This document shows, one piece after another, positions 7,029 to 14,142 of a DNA stretch of 14,513 nt. The DNA lies in the NCBI GenBank assembly GCA_035371485.1, contig DAOOWV010000023.1:1-14513 (forward strand), written 5' to 3'. The DNA comes from DAOOWV01 sp035371485 (GTDB lineage Bacteria > Patescibacteriota > Dojkabacteria > JAFGLO01). Numbering within the stretch: position 1 is the stretch's first letter; the number at the start of each line of letters is the position of its first letter. The notes under the pieces are model-generated. The model was not told the DNA's origin and did no database searches. It saw nothing but the letters and a program-made list of their open reading frames with translations. Both the position numbers and the translations under genes were made by a program.

Positions 7029-9587
7029 ATGCTTTGCTCTAATTGTCAAAAAAGACCAGCCACAACAACAGTCACCCGTATATTGAATGGAGAAGAACAA
7101 TACTATGAATTGTGTGACCAATGTGCAAACTCGTTAAACAAATGGAATGGATATTCAAATAATGATGAAAATGATTCATCAAAAGAAAGCCTTGATATTA
7201 ATGATTATTTATCAGAAAGAGCTAAAACAGCAATTCAGAATGCAGTACACAAAACCTCAAATTTTAATAAAAAATCGATAGATACTGAACATCTTTTACT
7301 AGCTCTACTTGATGATGAGGTTATCCAAAAAATATTAAAAAAGCTTGAGATTGATACCAATAATATACGTGAATATATTGAAAAAAATGCAATTAAAGGA
7401 ATATCTGAAACAGAAGTAGTAGATCTAACTCCAAGGGCCAAACAAGTTTTACAGCTTGCATTTCAAGAAGCTATGGACTTAAAGCACAATTATATTGGAA
7501 CAGAACATATTTTACTTGGACTTATCAAAGAAGGGGAAGGATTAGCTTCTCAAGTCTTTTCAAAATATGGTGTAAGTTATAGTCAAGCAAGACAATCAGT
7601 CGTAAATCTAATTGGAGAGGGAGATGTTACTGGAGAAAAAACAACTGCAGAAAGTAATACACCAACTCTCGATAAATTCAGCAGAAATTTAACTGAACTA
7701 GCCAAAAAGGGAAAAATTGATCCCGTTATTGGAAGAGCTGACGAAATTACAAGAGTAATTCAGATATTATCTAGAAGAAAAAAGAATAATCCTGTACTTA
7801 TTGGCGAACCAGGGGTAGGAAAAACTGCAATTGCAGAAGGATTAGCATATAGAATTGCAAAGGGGAATGCTCCAGAAATATTAAAAGACAAACAGATAAA
7901 AGAACTTGATATTGCCGGATTGGTTGCTGGTTCAAAATATAGAGGTGAATTTGAAGAGAGAGCCAAAAAAGTAATTTCAGAGTTGGAAAAAGCCGGAAGG
8001 GATATAATCTTATTTATTGATGAATTACATACTGTTGTAGGAAGTGGAGCTCAAGAAGGGCAAATGGATTTATCCAACATGTTAAAACCAGCACTCGCTA
8101 GAGGGGAATTACAAGTAATCGGTGCAACAACATTACAGGAGTATAAAAAATATATTGAAAAAGATGCTGCACTTGAAAGACGTTTCCAACCAATTCTCGT
8201 TGATGAACCTAATATTGAACAAACAATCGAAATTCTCAAAGGAGTTAAAGATAAATATGAAGCCCATCACAAAGTTAAAATTCAAAATGAAGCCATTATT
8301 GCCTCTGTTCAAATGTCTATGAAGTATATAAAAGATAGGTTTCTACCTGATAAGGCAATTGATGTTCTTGATGAAGCTTGTAGTAAAGTAAGACTTGAAA
8401 AAACCGTTTCTCCAGAACAACTAAGAATAATTCAAGAAAAAATTCATCAAAAAGAAAAAGAAAGAGAATCATTAACTAGAGCTGGCAAATTTGAATCTGC
8501 TTCACAAATTAAACAGGAAATAGAAAATCTTAAAACAGAAATGGCCCCTATTCAGGAGGAATGGAATAGAAAAAAGGGTACTGGCATTCCAGAGGTTACT
8601 ATTAATGATATTGCAGAAGTTATTTCTCAAACAACAGGAATTCCAGTTTCAGAACTGAAGCAAGAAGAAAAGGAAAAACTAATTCAAATGGAAGATAAGC
8701 TTCATCAACGAATAATTGGTCAAGATGAAGCAGTAAAAGCTGTAAGTGAAGCAGTTAGAAGGGCAAGGGTAGGACTTAAAGACGAAAATCGACCAATTGC
8801 TTCGTTTATCTTTATGGGACCAACTGGAGTAGGTAAGACAGAACTAGCAAAAGCTTTGGCAGAATATATTTATAATGATGAGCAAGCAATTGTTAGACTT
8901 GATATGAGCGAATACATGGAATCCCACAGCGTCAGCAAACTCATTGGCTCACCACCAGGTTACATTGGATATGAAGAAGGTGGACAATTAACAGAAAAAA
9001 TAAGAAGACAACCATACTCATTACTATTACTCGATGAAATAGAAAAAGCTCATCCTGAAGTCTTTAATTCACTATTACAGATATTGGAAGATGGAAGGCT
9101 TACTGATGCAAAAGGACGAACAGTTGATTTTAAAAACTGCATCATCATTGCAACCAGCAATGTTGGTTCTTCACTGATTCAAGAACACATAAGAAAAAAT
9201 GGAAATAAAGAATGGGAAGCACTTAGACAAAAAATTTTAGTTGAAATGAAAAAATATTTTAGGCCAGAATTTATAAACAGATTTGATGATATAATCCTTT
9301 TCCACTCACTCAGTAAAAAACAAATTGAAGATATCGCAGGTTTGTTGCTTAATCATCTTGAAAAATTGGTGTCAGCCCAAGGGATGAATATAAAGTTCAG
9401 TAAAGATGTTATAAATAGACTCGTTAATCAAGGTTTTGATGAAGAATTCGGAGCAAGGCCAATGAGAAGATTAATACAAAAAGAAATAGAAAATCCATTA
9501 TCAACTGAAATACTAAGAGGTACTTTCAAAAAAGGAGACATAATAAAAGTAGAGGTGAAAGAAGGGGAAATATATTTTGATAAGTGA
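7029..9587 (+). CDS. clpC: ClpC-type AAA+ unfoldase with McsA-like zinc finger
   Basis: A ring-forming AAA+ unfoldase, 852 residues. Residues 3-32 are a zinc finger (CSNC...CDQC, Cys3, 6, 29 and 32) with RPATTTVTRILNGE between, as in McsA, the adaptor usually encoded beside clpC in Firmicutes. Two Clp N repeats follow at about 60-200. D1 has Walker A GEPGVGKT (259-266) and Walker B FIDE (329-332). A short middle domain with a UVR-like helix (about 478-520) is typical of ClpC and much shorter than in ClpB. D2 has Walker A GPTGVGKT (597-604) and Walker B LLLLDE (665-670), then FRPEFINRFDD and GARPMRR. After SNVG (710-713), where ClpC normally carries a VGF-like tripeptide that docks onto ClpP, only SSLIQEHIRKNGNKEW is seen. 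It may therefore act without ClpP or dock differently. No clpP, mcsB or ctsR is nearby. No Shine-Dalgarno is visible. Confidence 0.95.
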   Translation: MLCSNCQKRPATTTVTRILNGEEQYYELCDQCANSLNKWNGYSNNDENDSSKESLDINDYLSERAKTAIQNAVHKTSNFNKKSIDTEHLLLALLDDEVIQKILKKLEIDTNNIREYIEKNAIKGISETEVVDLTPRAKQVLQLAFQEAMDLKHNYIGTEHILLGLIKEGEGLASQVFSKYGVSYSQARQSVVNLIGEGDVTGEKTTAESNTPTLDKFSRNLTELAKKGKIDPVIGRADEITRVIQILSRRKKNNPVLIGEPGVGKTAIAEGLAYRIAKGNAPEILKDKQIKELDIAGLVAGSKYRGEFEERAKKVISELEKAGRDIILFIDELHTVVGSGAQEGQMDLSNMLKPALARGELQVIGATTLQEYKKYIEKDAALERRFQPILVDEPNIEQTIEILKGVKDKYEAHHKVKIQNEAIIASVQMSMKYIKDRFLPDKAIDVLDEACSKVRLEKTVSPEQLRIIQEKIHQKEKERESLTRAGKFESASQIKQEIENLKTEMAPIQEEWNRKKGTGIPEVTINDIAEVISQTTGIPVSELKQEEKEKLIQMEDKLHQRIIGQDEAVKAVSEAVRRARVGLKDENRPIASFIFMGPTGVGKTELAKALAEYIYNDEQAIVRLDMSEYMESHSVSKLIGSPPGYIGYEEGGQLTEKIRRQPYSLLLLDEIEKAHPEVFNSLLQILEDGRLTDAKGRTVDFKNCIIIATSNVGSSLIQEHIRKNGNKEWEALRQKILVEMKKYFRPEFINRFDDIILFHSLSKKQIEDIAGLLLNHLEKLVSAQGMNIKFSKDVINRLVNQGFDEEFGARPMRRLIQKEIENPLSTEILRGTFKKGDIIKVEVKEGEIYFDK

Positions 9588-9596
9588 TAAGTGATA
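9582..9596 (+). repeat. AAGTGAT tandem repeat at the clpC stop
   Basis: Two AAGTGAT units plus A (15 bases). The clpC TGA stop lies inside the repeat. An identical 15-base copy lies at 14386-14400 after the tRNA region, so this is a dispersed intergenic word. No hairpin is formed here. Confidence 0.6.
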
Positions 9597-9662
9597 TATG
9601 ACATATAGTATGTTGTATGCCGAAAACGGCTGTGCCTGAAACAAATGAATATGTAAAAGATA

Positions 9663-9692
9663 TTGTAATTTATTGCTTATAAATGGTATAAT
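9663..9692 (+). promoter_or_regulatory. promoter of the ABC exporter gene
   Basis: TTGTAA (9663-9668), 18 bases, TATAAT (9687-9692). Start expected near 9699, 23 bases before the ATG at 9722. The promoter remains intact although the gene it drives is broken. Confidence 0.55.
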
Positions 9693-10076
9693 CATCATTA
9701 GCATTTTTATATATTTCTACCATGAAAAGGGAACCAAATCTGAACAATCTAAATCATTACTGTTTTTGCTTTTTTATTCAGCCAGAATGTTTGGGAGGCA
9801 AAATAAGTTAATAATTACACTTACTTTTTTGCATTTCTTGTAGGAGAGTCCATTGTAAATATACAAAGTTACATTACTGGGAACGTAATAAATCAAATTA
9901 CGGAAAATATTAAATATGCAAACTCATTATTTGATAAAAGTGCTTTTGTATATTTCTTAACTTTTATTGGATTTATAATTTTATCTTCGGTTCTCTATAA
10001 AGTTATTGATTTCTGTTATCAGTATGATGAACTACTTGCACCATTCTACATTGACAAATTATTCATGTAAAAAATC

Positions 10077-10853
10077 ATGAGACTTGACCCCCAAAAATAC
10101 GAAGATCCAAAATTTGTACAGCAAAAAAACAAAATTGAATGGAATATGTATAAAATAAGGCAAGCCTATGAAAATTCATATATGATACTAATTAGAATAA
10201 TAATTACTTTTGGATTAATAGTGATTGTTGCGAAATTTAATATATGGGTATTACTATTAATTGTAGTCTCACAAATACCTAATATCTTTACAAATATTTA
10301 TTTTGGAAAGCGATTTTGGAGCATCTGGGACACAAATGGTGAAGAAAAAATACTGTATCAAGCTTATAAAGGGAACCTTCACACAGATGACCTTGAACAA
10401 TTTCAAGAACTAAAAGTATTGGGTTATGGGGAATATATTAAAAATAAAGCATTAACTATCAATAAGAAATTTGTCGATAGAACAATAAAGTTAGAAAAAA
10501 GAAGAAGTTCATGGGCTATTCTGGGGGTAATTTTAGAATACGCATGTCTATCAGTAAGTTATTATATTCTATTTTCAGCACTTTTAAATGCTTCAATACC
10601 TGTTGGAACTTTATTTTTTCTTTACTATACAATGGGTTCAGTAAAGTCAAATTTAAATACAATATTCTACAAATTAACAACCATTCAATCAAATAAAAAT
10701 ATATCAGAAGCATTCTACAATTTTTATGAGGAAAAAGAGCTACTTAACAATGGTAGCATAAAAATCAATACAAAAGATCCATTTTCAATTCAATTTGAAA
10801 ACGTCTGGTTTGCATATCCCAAAACTAAAAAAATGGGTATTGAAAGATATTAG
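10077..10853 (+). CDS. open fragment: ABC exporter transmembrane domain
   Basis: This is the longest open stretch of the exporter's membrane part, 258 codons. It starts at an ATG two codons after the in-frame TAA and runs into the A-run frameshift. Hydrophobic segments lie at about residues 38-62 and 145-185. The last residues (FENVWFAYPKT) are the start of the ATPase domain and end wrongly as MGIERY. If translation restarts at this ATG, the product would lack the first two membrane helices and the ATPase, so it is unlikely to work alone. Confidence 0.6.
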   Translation: MRLDPQKYEDPKFVQQKNKIEWNMYKIRQAYENSYMILIRIIITFGLIVIVAKFNIWVLLLIVVSQIPNIFTNIYFGKRFWSIWDTNGEEKILYQAYKGNLHTDDLEQFQELKVLGYGEYIKNKALTINKKFVDRTIKLEKRRSSWAILGVILEYACLSVSYYILFSALLNASIPVGTLFFLYYTMGSVKSNLNTIFYKLTTIQSNKNISEAFYNFYEEKELLNNGSIKINTKDPFSIQFENVWFAYPKTKKMGIERY

Positions 10854-11523
10854 TTTTGAACTTAAAAATGACGAAGATCTTGCATTAGTCGGTGAAAATG
10901 GTGCCGGTAAGACAACAATTATGAAATTAATTCTGAAAGTCTATTCCCCATCCGAAGGTAAAATATACGTTAATGATATACCTTTAAACGATATTGATTT
11001 TAACTCTTTATATAAAAGAGTTGGATTTTTATCACAAAGATTTAATAAACCTAAAATCACTGTTGGTGAAAACATATATATTGGAGATACTTCTCAAAAA
11101 TATTCACTAAAAAATATTAAAAAATCTGCACAGTTAGCAATGGCTGACTCATTTATTCAAAAATATCCTAAAAAATATGAAACTTACATGTCTAAAGAAG
11201 TTGAAAATGGAACCATCCCTTCAGGAGGACAACGGCAAAGAATAGCAATTGCACGTATATTTCACAAAAATCCATCACTTTTAATTCTTGACGAACCCAC
11301 ATCTGCTATTGATGCTTTAGCAGAAGAGGAAATTTTTAACAACATTCACCAAAATTCGGAAGGAAAGACTGTGATTATAGTTTCTCATAGATTTGCAACA
11401 GTAAAGAAAGCTAAGAGGATTTTAGTACTAAAAGATGGTAAAATAGTTGAAGATGGGGATCACAACTCATTAATAAAAACCGGTGGGCTATACAAGGAAA
11501 TGTATGAAGCACAATCAAATTAA
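10795..11523 (+). CDS. open fragment: ABC exporter nucleotide-binding domain
   Basis: This frame carries a complete-looking ABC ATPase. Walker A GENGAGKTT is at about 10891-10917, Q-loop FLSQRF at about 11026, signature SGGQRQRIAIARI from 11221, Walker B LLILDEPTSAID from about 11278, and H-loop VSHRF near 11380. The nominal TTG start at 10795 is an artefact: the first dozen codons are out of frame with the family, and the real domain enters through the A run at 10827-10833. It could be made only by slippage at that run or by internal initiation. It is part of the same broken gene, not an independent ATPase. Confidence 0.75.
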   Translation: MKTSGLHIPKLKKWVLKDISFELKNDEDLALVGENGAGKTTIMKLILKVYSPSEGKIYVNDIPLNDIDFNSLYKRVGFLSQRFNKPKITVGENIYIGDTSQKYSLKNIKKSAQLAMADSFIQKYPKKYETYMSKEVENGTIPSGGQRQRIAIARIFHKNPSLLILDEPTSAIDALAEEEIFNNIHQNSEGKTVIIVSHRFATVKKAKRILVLKDGKIVEDGDHNSLIKTGGLYKEMYEAQSN

Positions 11524-11556
11524 GTAACAGGTAATAAATTATTAATAAAAGTAAAA

Positions 11557-11736
11557 GTGGATAATGTTAAAAATTTTTTAAAAGAAAATTGGCTTTTAAT
11601 TATTGCCTTACTCTATCTTATTTGGCCAATTGATGCAATAGCTGATGTAATCCCAGTAGCTGGACAGACTGATGATGCCATTCTTTTTTTGATAGAAATG
11701 ATAAGACGTTGGTACATAAAAAAACAAACCAATTGA
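11557..11736 (+). CDS. small YkvA-like (DUF1232) membrane protein
   Basis: A 59-residue protein from a GTG start. The core ALLYLIWPIDAIADVIPVAG followed by QTDDAI matches the DUF1232/YkvA motif, whose usual form is LYLLSPIDLIPDFIPVLG followed by xxDD. The motif's PID, IP and DD residues are all kept. A hydrophobic helix spans about residues 10-27. The function of the family is poorly known; members are small and membrane-associated. In-frame sequence upstream runs back to the ABC gene stop 34 bases before without an ATG or TTG, so GTG 11557 is the only usual start. The TGA overlaps the -35 box of the next gene. This is an intact gene between a broken one and a secreted enzyme. Confidence 0.8.
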   Translation: MDNVKNFLKENWLLIIALLYLIWPIDAIADVIPVAGQTDDAILFLIEMIRRWYIKKQTN

Positions 11737-11762
11737 CTTAAGTCATCGTTTCGTGGTATAAT
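11733..11762 (+). promoter_or_regulatory. promoter of the secreted glucosaminidase-like gene
   Basis: TTGACT (11733-11738), 18 bases, TATAAT (11757-11762), one of the best promoters in the window. Transcription would start near 11769, giving an 84-base leader with a strong hairpin. Confidence 0.75.
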
Positions 11763-11786
11763 ACACGCTGTAAATCGAAATTTAAT

Positions 11787-11830
11787 TTCTCTCGTATATT
11801 TCGGTGAAGAGAATACGAAATATCAACGAG
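11787..11830 (+). promoter_or_regulatory. structured mRNA leader with two competing stems
   Basis: CTCGT-ATATTTCG (11791-11803) pairs with CGAAATAT-CA-ACGAG (11816-11830), giving 13 base pairs with a two-base bulge. A second stem, TTCTCT (11787-11792) with AGAGAA (11808-11813), uses the loop of the first and overlaps its left arm, so the two cannot both form fully. The GAGG at 11828-11831 is partly in the large stem, but it is about 21 bases from the TTG start, too far for a normal ribosome site. It could be a regulatory switch or simply stabilise the mRNA. No known riboswitch consensus is visible. Confidence 0.5.
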
Positions 11831-11852
11831 GATAATATATTAAAAATTACAA

Positions 11853-12470
11853 TTGGCAACTAAAAAGAACATTTTAGGACTTAGTATCGGAGTTTTAAGT
11901 GGTTTAGCTGTCGCACTTTTTTCAGTTTCCGTCTTAATACCAGAAACAGCAGTATTTCCTGTTTTCGCTTCTGGAGAATCAAAAATATCAAATTCTGCAA
12001 GTATTTACGAAATACCTTCAATAAAAGATGAGATATTTTTATCTGAAAATGGACAGGACCCTATACTTACTGAAGTTCAAAATAAAAGAATGGAAGAAGA
12101 AGTCGCCTTAATGTCCGAAGTTAAAAGGGTTGAACAACTTTATAAAAAATATAACGCTCCAATGGCAGATAATGCCGAATATTTGGTAAGAACTTCTAAA
12201 AAATATGGTGTTGATTATAAACTCATCGTTGCAATTTCCATAATTGAATCAGGAGGAGGAAAAGTATGTTTCAGATCTTATAACCCATTTGGATGGGGTA
12301 AAAAAGATTTTTCAAGCTTTGACGAAGCAATATTAACAGTAGTCAAAGGAATATCAAACGGATATTATAAAAGGGGACTTAATACAGTTGAGGAAATTGG
12401 ACCAGTTTATAATGCTGGTGATGTTAATGGTTGGATTAATAAAATCAACAACGTAATTGCCGAAATTTAG
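11853..12470 (+). CDS. secreted glucosaminidase/lytic transglycosylase-like enzyme
   Basis: 205 residues. MATKKNILGLSIGVLSGLAV followed by ALFSVSVL forms a signal peptide or anchor, with a possible cleavage near VFASGES (about residue 41). A linker with helical, charged sequence follows. Residues about 106-203 form a lysozyme-like domain: AEYLVRTSKKYGVDYKLIVA, then Glu132 in IIESGGGK as the likely catalytic acid, then NPFGWGKKDFSSFDEAI, and GPVYN near the end. The pattern is that of the glucosaminidase/SLT group that cuts peptidoglycan glycan strands; I cannot say which bond. The start is a TTG, the only usual start after an in-frame stop at 11841. A likely role is wall remodelling, alongside MurG in the same window. 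Transcription is from its own strong promoter through a structured leader. Confidence 0.8.
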   Translation: MATKKNILGLSIGVLSGLAVALFSVSVLIPETAVFPVFASGESKISNSASIYEIPSIKDEIFLSENGQDPILTEVQNKRMEEEVALMSEVKRVEQLYKKYNAPMADNAEYLVRTSKKYGVDYKLIVAISIIESGGGKVCFRSYNPFGWGKKDFSSFDEAILTVVKGISNGYYKRGLNTVEEIGPVYNAGDVNGWINKINNVIAEI

Positions 12471-12496
12471 ACAAAACTTTTTCCATTTGCTATAAT
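12468..12496 (+). promoter_or_regulatory. promoter giving a leaderless mRNA for the hydrogenase-like pair
   Basis: TAGACA (12468-12473), five of six consensus bases, 17 bases, then a perfect TATAAT (12491-12496). The expected transcription start, six to eight bases after the -10, falls on the A of the ATG at 12503. The -35 overlaps the stop of the previous gene. Confidence 0.7.
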
Positions 12497-12502
12497 GGCA
12501 AT

Positions 12503-13012
12503 ATGGAGATTAAGATATTGGCCCACAAGTTCAAGTTTCAGTATTCCAATCTTATTAGCCTAGCATTAGTAGTTTTTTTCCCATTATTTGTACCTAACTC
12601 ACAGATCATTACTGGATCTATCGTAAATACCACATTGGCTTACAATTCAATAAAGAGGCATCCAAACTCTTTCTGGTATCTGCTAATTATTCCTTCATTA
12701 ATTTCACTATTTCAAAGTGCAATATTAGGGCCATTTTCAAATTCACTTTATTATTTCTTGCTTCCAATCTGGATATCAAACTATATATTTACACTAACGA
12801 TTCATAAATTTCCTAAATATAAAATCTTTTCAATTATTTTAAAGGTTGCTATTTTATTTAGTTTTACGATGTTATTTATCAATAGTGCTCTTGTTCCAAA
12901 TGCTGTCATTTCATCAATGGTTTTAAACCAAATGATCACTTCGACTATTGGAATTATATTATCTCAATTAATAACCAAAACCCTAAATGGAAATTTTACA
13001 AAAACTGGATGA
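12503..13012 (+). CDS. small polytopic membrane protein paired with the H-cluster protein
   Basis: 169 residues with about five or six hydrophobic segments, near 17-32, 36-50, 58-76, 82-100, 107-126 and 134-156. A recognisable N-terminal pattern is FFPLFVPNSQIITGSIVN. From memory, similar short proteins in CPR bacteria and some Clostridia are labelled iron hydrogenase, probably only because of the neighbouring gene, and their shape recalls ECF-transporter substrate-binding subunits; neither point can be tested here. No metal-binding motif is visible. The ATG lies about seven bases after a TATAAT, so the mRNA is probably leaderless. The last 26 bases overlap the start of the H-cluster gene in another frame, which suggests translational coupling and a shared function, for example as its membrane partner. 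Confidence 0.75.
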   Translation: MEIKILAHKFKFQYSNLISLALVVFFPLFVPNSQIITGSIVNTTLAYNSIKRHPNSFWYLLIIPSLISLFQSAILGPFSNSLYYFLLPIWISNYIFTLTIHKFPKYKIFSIILKVAILFSFTMLFINSALVPNAVISSMVLNQMITSTIGIILSQLITKTLNGNFTKTG

Positions 13013-13859
13013 ATTACTTCACAGCAATAGCAAAAGTATTGCATTAGTTGCACCTTCATTTGTAGCTGACTTTGAATATCCTCAATTTATAAACCAATTA
13101 CGTCACTTGGGTTTCGATAAGATAGTTGAATTAACATTTGGAGCAAAATTAGTAAATTTATCATATTATCAGATTATAAAAGACAATAAAGAAAAAACCT
13201 GGATCTCCTCTCCTTGTCCAACAGTTGTACAGTTAATTAAAAGACAATTTCCACATCTTATTGACAATCTGGTTCCTGTTCATTCACCAATGGGAGTTAT
13301 GAGTCAAATATGCAAAAAATTTTTTCCAAACCATAAACAGGTGTTTATTGGTCCTTGTATTACAAAAAAAACGGAAGCTATTGAAATAGGAGGAATTGAA
13401 TTAGCGCTTACATTTAAAGAGATTAATCAATACATCTTGGAAAAAAATCCATCAAATGTTTCAGATAACGATCATACCTTCGATAAATTTTATAATGATT
13501 ACACTAAAATTTATCCACTTTCAGGAGGTTTGTCTCATACGCTGAAATACAATCAGATTTTAAATGATGACCAGATTCTTATTATGGAAGGACTAAAAGA
13601 GCTTTCAGAAGTTTTTTCACAATTTAAAGATGGTAAACATAAAAATTATGTACTACTTGATGTTTTAGCTTGCCAAGGGGGGTGTATTGGGGGACCAGGA
13701 ATGGTTGGTAATAGTGATTTACAAGCAAGAAAAGAAAAAGTATTAAAATATAGACAATGGGCATCAAATAATGAAAAAAACTTAGGAAGGACTGGGAAAA
13801 AAGTACACGCTGAGGGGATTGATCCATCTAGAAAGTTTGTAAATAATAACACAATTTGA
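12987..13859 (+). CDS. stand-alone [FeFe]-hydrogenase H-cluster domain protein
   Basis: 290 residues matching the large-subunit C-terminal domain of iron-only hydrogenases. Four cysteines fit the H-cluster ligands: Cys77 in SSPCPTVV (TSCCP region), Cys124 in FIGPCITKKTEA (MPCxxKK region), and Cys229 and Cys233 in LACQGGCIGGPG. The N-terminal APSFVADFEYPQF, HLGFDKIVELTFGAKLV, PVHSPMGVM and ALTFKEI also follow the family. The cysteine that relays protons in catalytic enzymes (the first of TSCCP) is Pro here, and the methionine of MPC is Gly. These features, with SPCP and IGPC, recall the putative sensory or HsfB-like branch. There are no N-terminal ferredoxin clusters and no PAS or kinase domain. 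No HydE, F or G maturase is in the window. A redox or H2 sensor is as likely as a working enzyme. It overlaps the membrane gene by 26 bases. Confidence 0.88.
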   Translation: MEILQKLDELLHSNSKSIALVAPSFVADFEYPQFINQLRHLGFDKIVELTFGAKLVNLSYYQIIKDNKEKTWISSPCPTVVQLIKRQFPHLIDNLVPVHSPMGVMSQICKKFFPNHKQVFIGPCITKKTEAIEIGGIELALTFKEINQYILEKNPSNVSDNDHTFDKFYNDYTKIYPLSGGLSHTLKYNQILNDDQILIMEGLKELSEVFSQFKDGKHKNYVLLDVLACQGGCIGGPGMVGNSDLQARKEKVLKYRQWASNNEKNLGRTGKKVHAEGIDPSRKFVNNNTI

Positions 13860-13888
13860 TTGTTATTTTAACATTTTATTGTTATAAT
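13860..13888 (+). promoter_or_regulatory. candidate promoter of the structured tRNA region
   Basis: TTGTTA (13860-13865), 17 bases, TATAAT (13883-13888), directly after the hydrogenase-like gene stop. Transcription would begin near 13895 and read into the hairpin-rich, interrupted tRNA copy, so this DNA is probably expressed as RNA. Confidence 0.55.
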
Positions 13889-13928
13889 TCTTCCCGAAAG
13901 TTCAATTTGGTATTCATATGTTTTGTAT

Positions 13929-13947
13929 AAAATTGATGCCAATATAG
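13929..13947 (+). repeat. 19-base direct repeat: tRNA 5' end plus leader
   Basis: aaaattgatgccaatatag occurs here and again, identically, at 14177-14195. It comprises nine leader bases and the first ten bases of tRNA-Thr. The second copy begins at the expected transcription start of the intact tRNA gene. This shows that a second tRNA copy once began here. Confidence 0.9.
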
Positions 13948-14017
13948 TTCCGACGTAGCAATGAATAAATCATTAGCTAAGTCGAGAATCCCGTAGCCTT
14001 GAAAATATTGTACGGGA
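13948..14017 (+). repeat. GC-rich double-hairpin insert 1 (70 bases)
   Basis: It lies between tRNA bases 10 and 11. Hairpin one spans 13951-13984: CGAC, TAGC and AATGA against TCATT, GCTA and GTCG, with small mismatches and loop ATAAA. Hairpin two pairs TCCCGTA (13989-13995) with TACGGGA (14011-14017), extended by GAG (13984-13986) and CTC (14018-14020). The two hairpins are joined through a CGAGA segment. GC is clearly higher than in the surrounding DNA. The same design appears in the insert at 14296-14360. Confidence 0.65.
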
Positions 14018-14024
14018 CTCAGTT

Positions 14025-14121
14025 TCAGCCTCCCTTCTCAGATTATATCGAGAGGCTGATCCACTTCTGGTGGGGGTACTTACCTGCCCGACTAACCTTT
14101 AGAATCAACTAGGCAGGCGGG
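14025..14121 (+). repeat. GC-rich multi-hairpin insert 2 (97 bases)
   Basis: It lies in the position of the D loop. TCAGCCTC (14025-14032) pairs with GAGGCTGA (14052-14059), 8 base pairs. CCAC (14061-14064) pairs with GTGG (14070-14073). CCTGCC (14083-14088) pairs with GGCAGG (14112-14117), with CCCG/CGGG as an alternative register. There is no reading frame worth naming. Confidence 0.6.
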
Positions 14122-14142
14122 GAGCAATCCTTTACGAAAGAG

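Larger units (their letters stand above)
9722..11523 (+). pseudogene. ABC exporter half-transporter (TMD-NBD), disrupted
   Basis: About 600 codons, the normal length of a fused membrane-plus-ATPase exporter that works as a dimer, but no frame stays open. After ATG 9722 the frame changes within about 12 codons. Frame 1 then encodes SLLFLLFYSARMFGRQNKL and continues to a T run at 9825-9830, where one more T would restore FFAFLVGESIVNIQSYITG in the next frame. An in-frame TAA at 10068-10070 lies between YIDKLFM and KIMRLDPQKYED, in the usual coupling region of exporters. A run of seven A (10827-10833) shifts the frame between VWFAYPKTKK and WVLKDISFE; six A would join them. The nonsense codon plus several shifts argue for a true pseudogene rather than one sequencing error. 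The ATPase part still has every motif. The substrate is unknown. Confidence 0.85.

Noticed and set aside
9619..9630. Terminator hairpin GCCG-AAAA-CGGC after clpC
   Set aside because: Only four base pairs and no T run follows, so a role in termination is not supported.
11769..11852. c-di-AMP (ydaO-type) riboswitch before a wall hydrolase
   Set aside because: The context fits, but the leader is too short and lacks the conserved sequence blocks that I know for this class.
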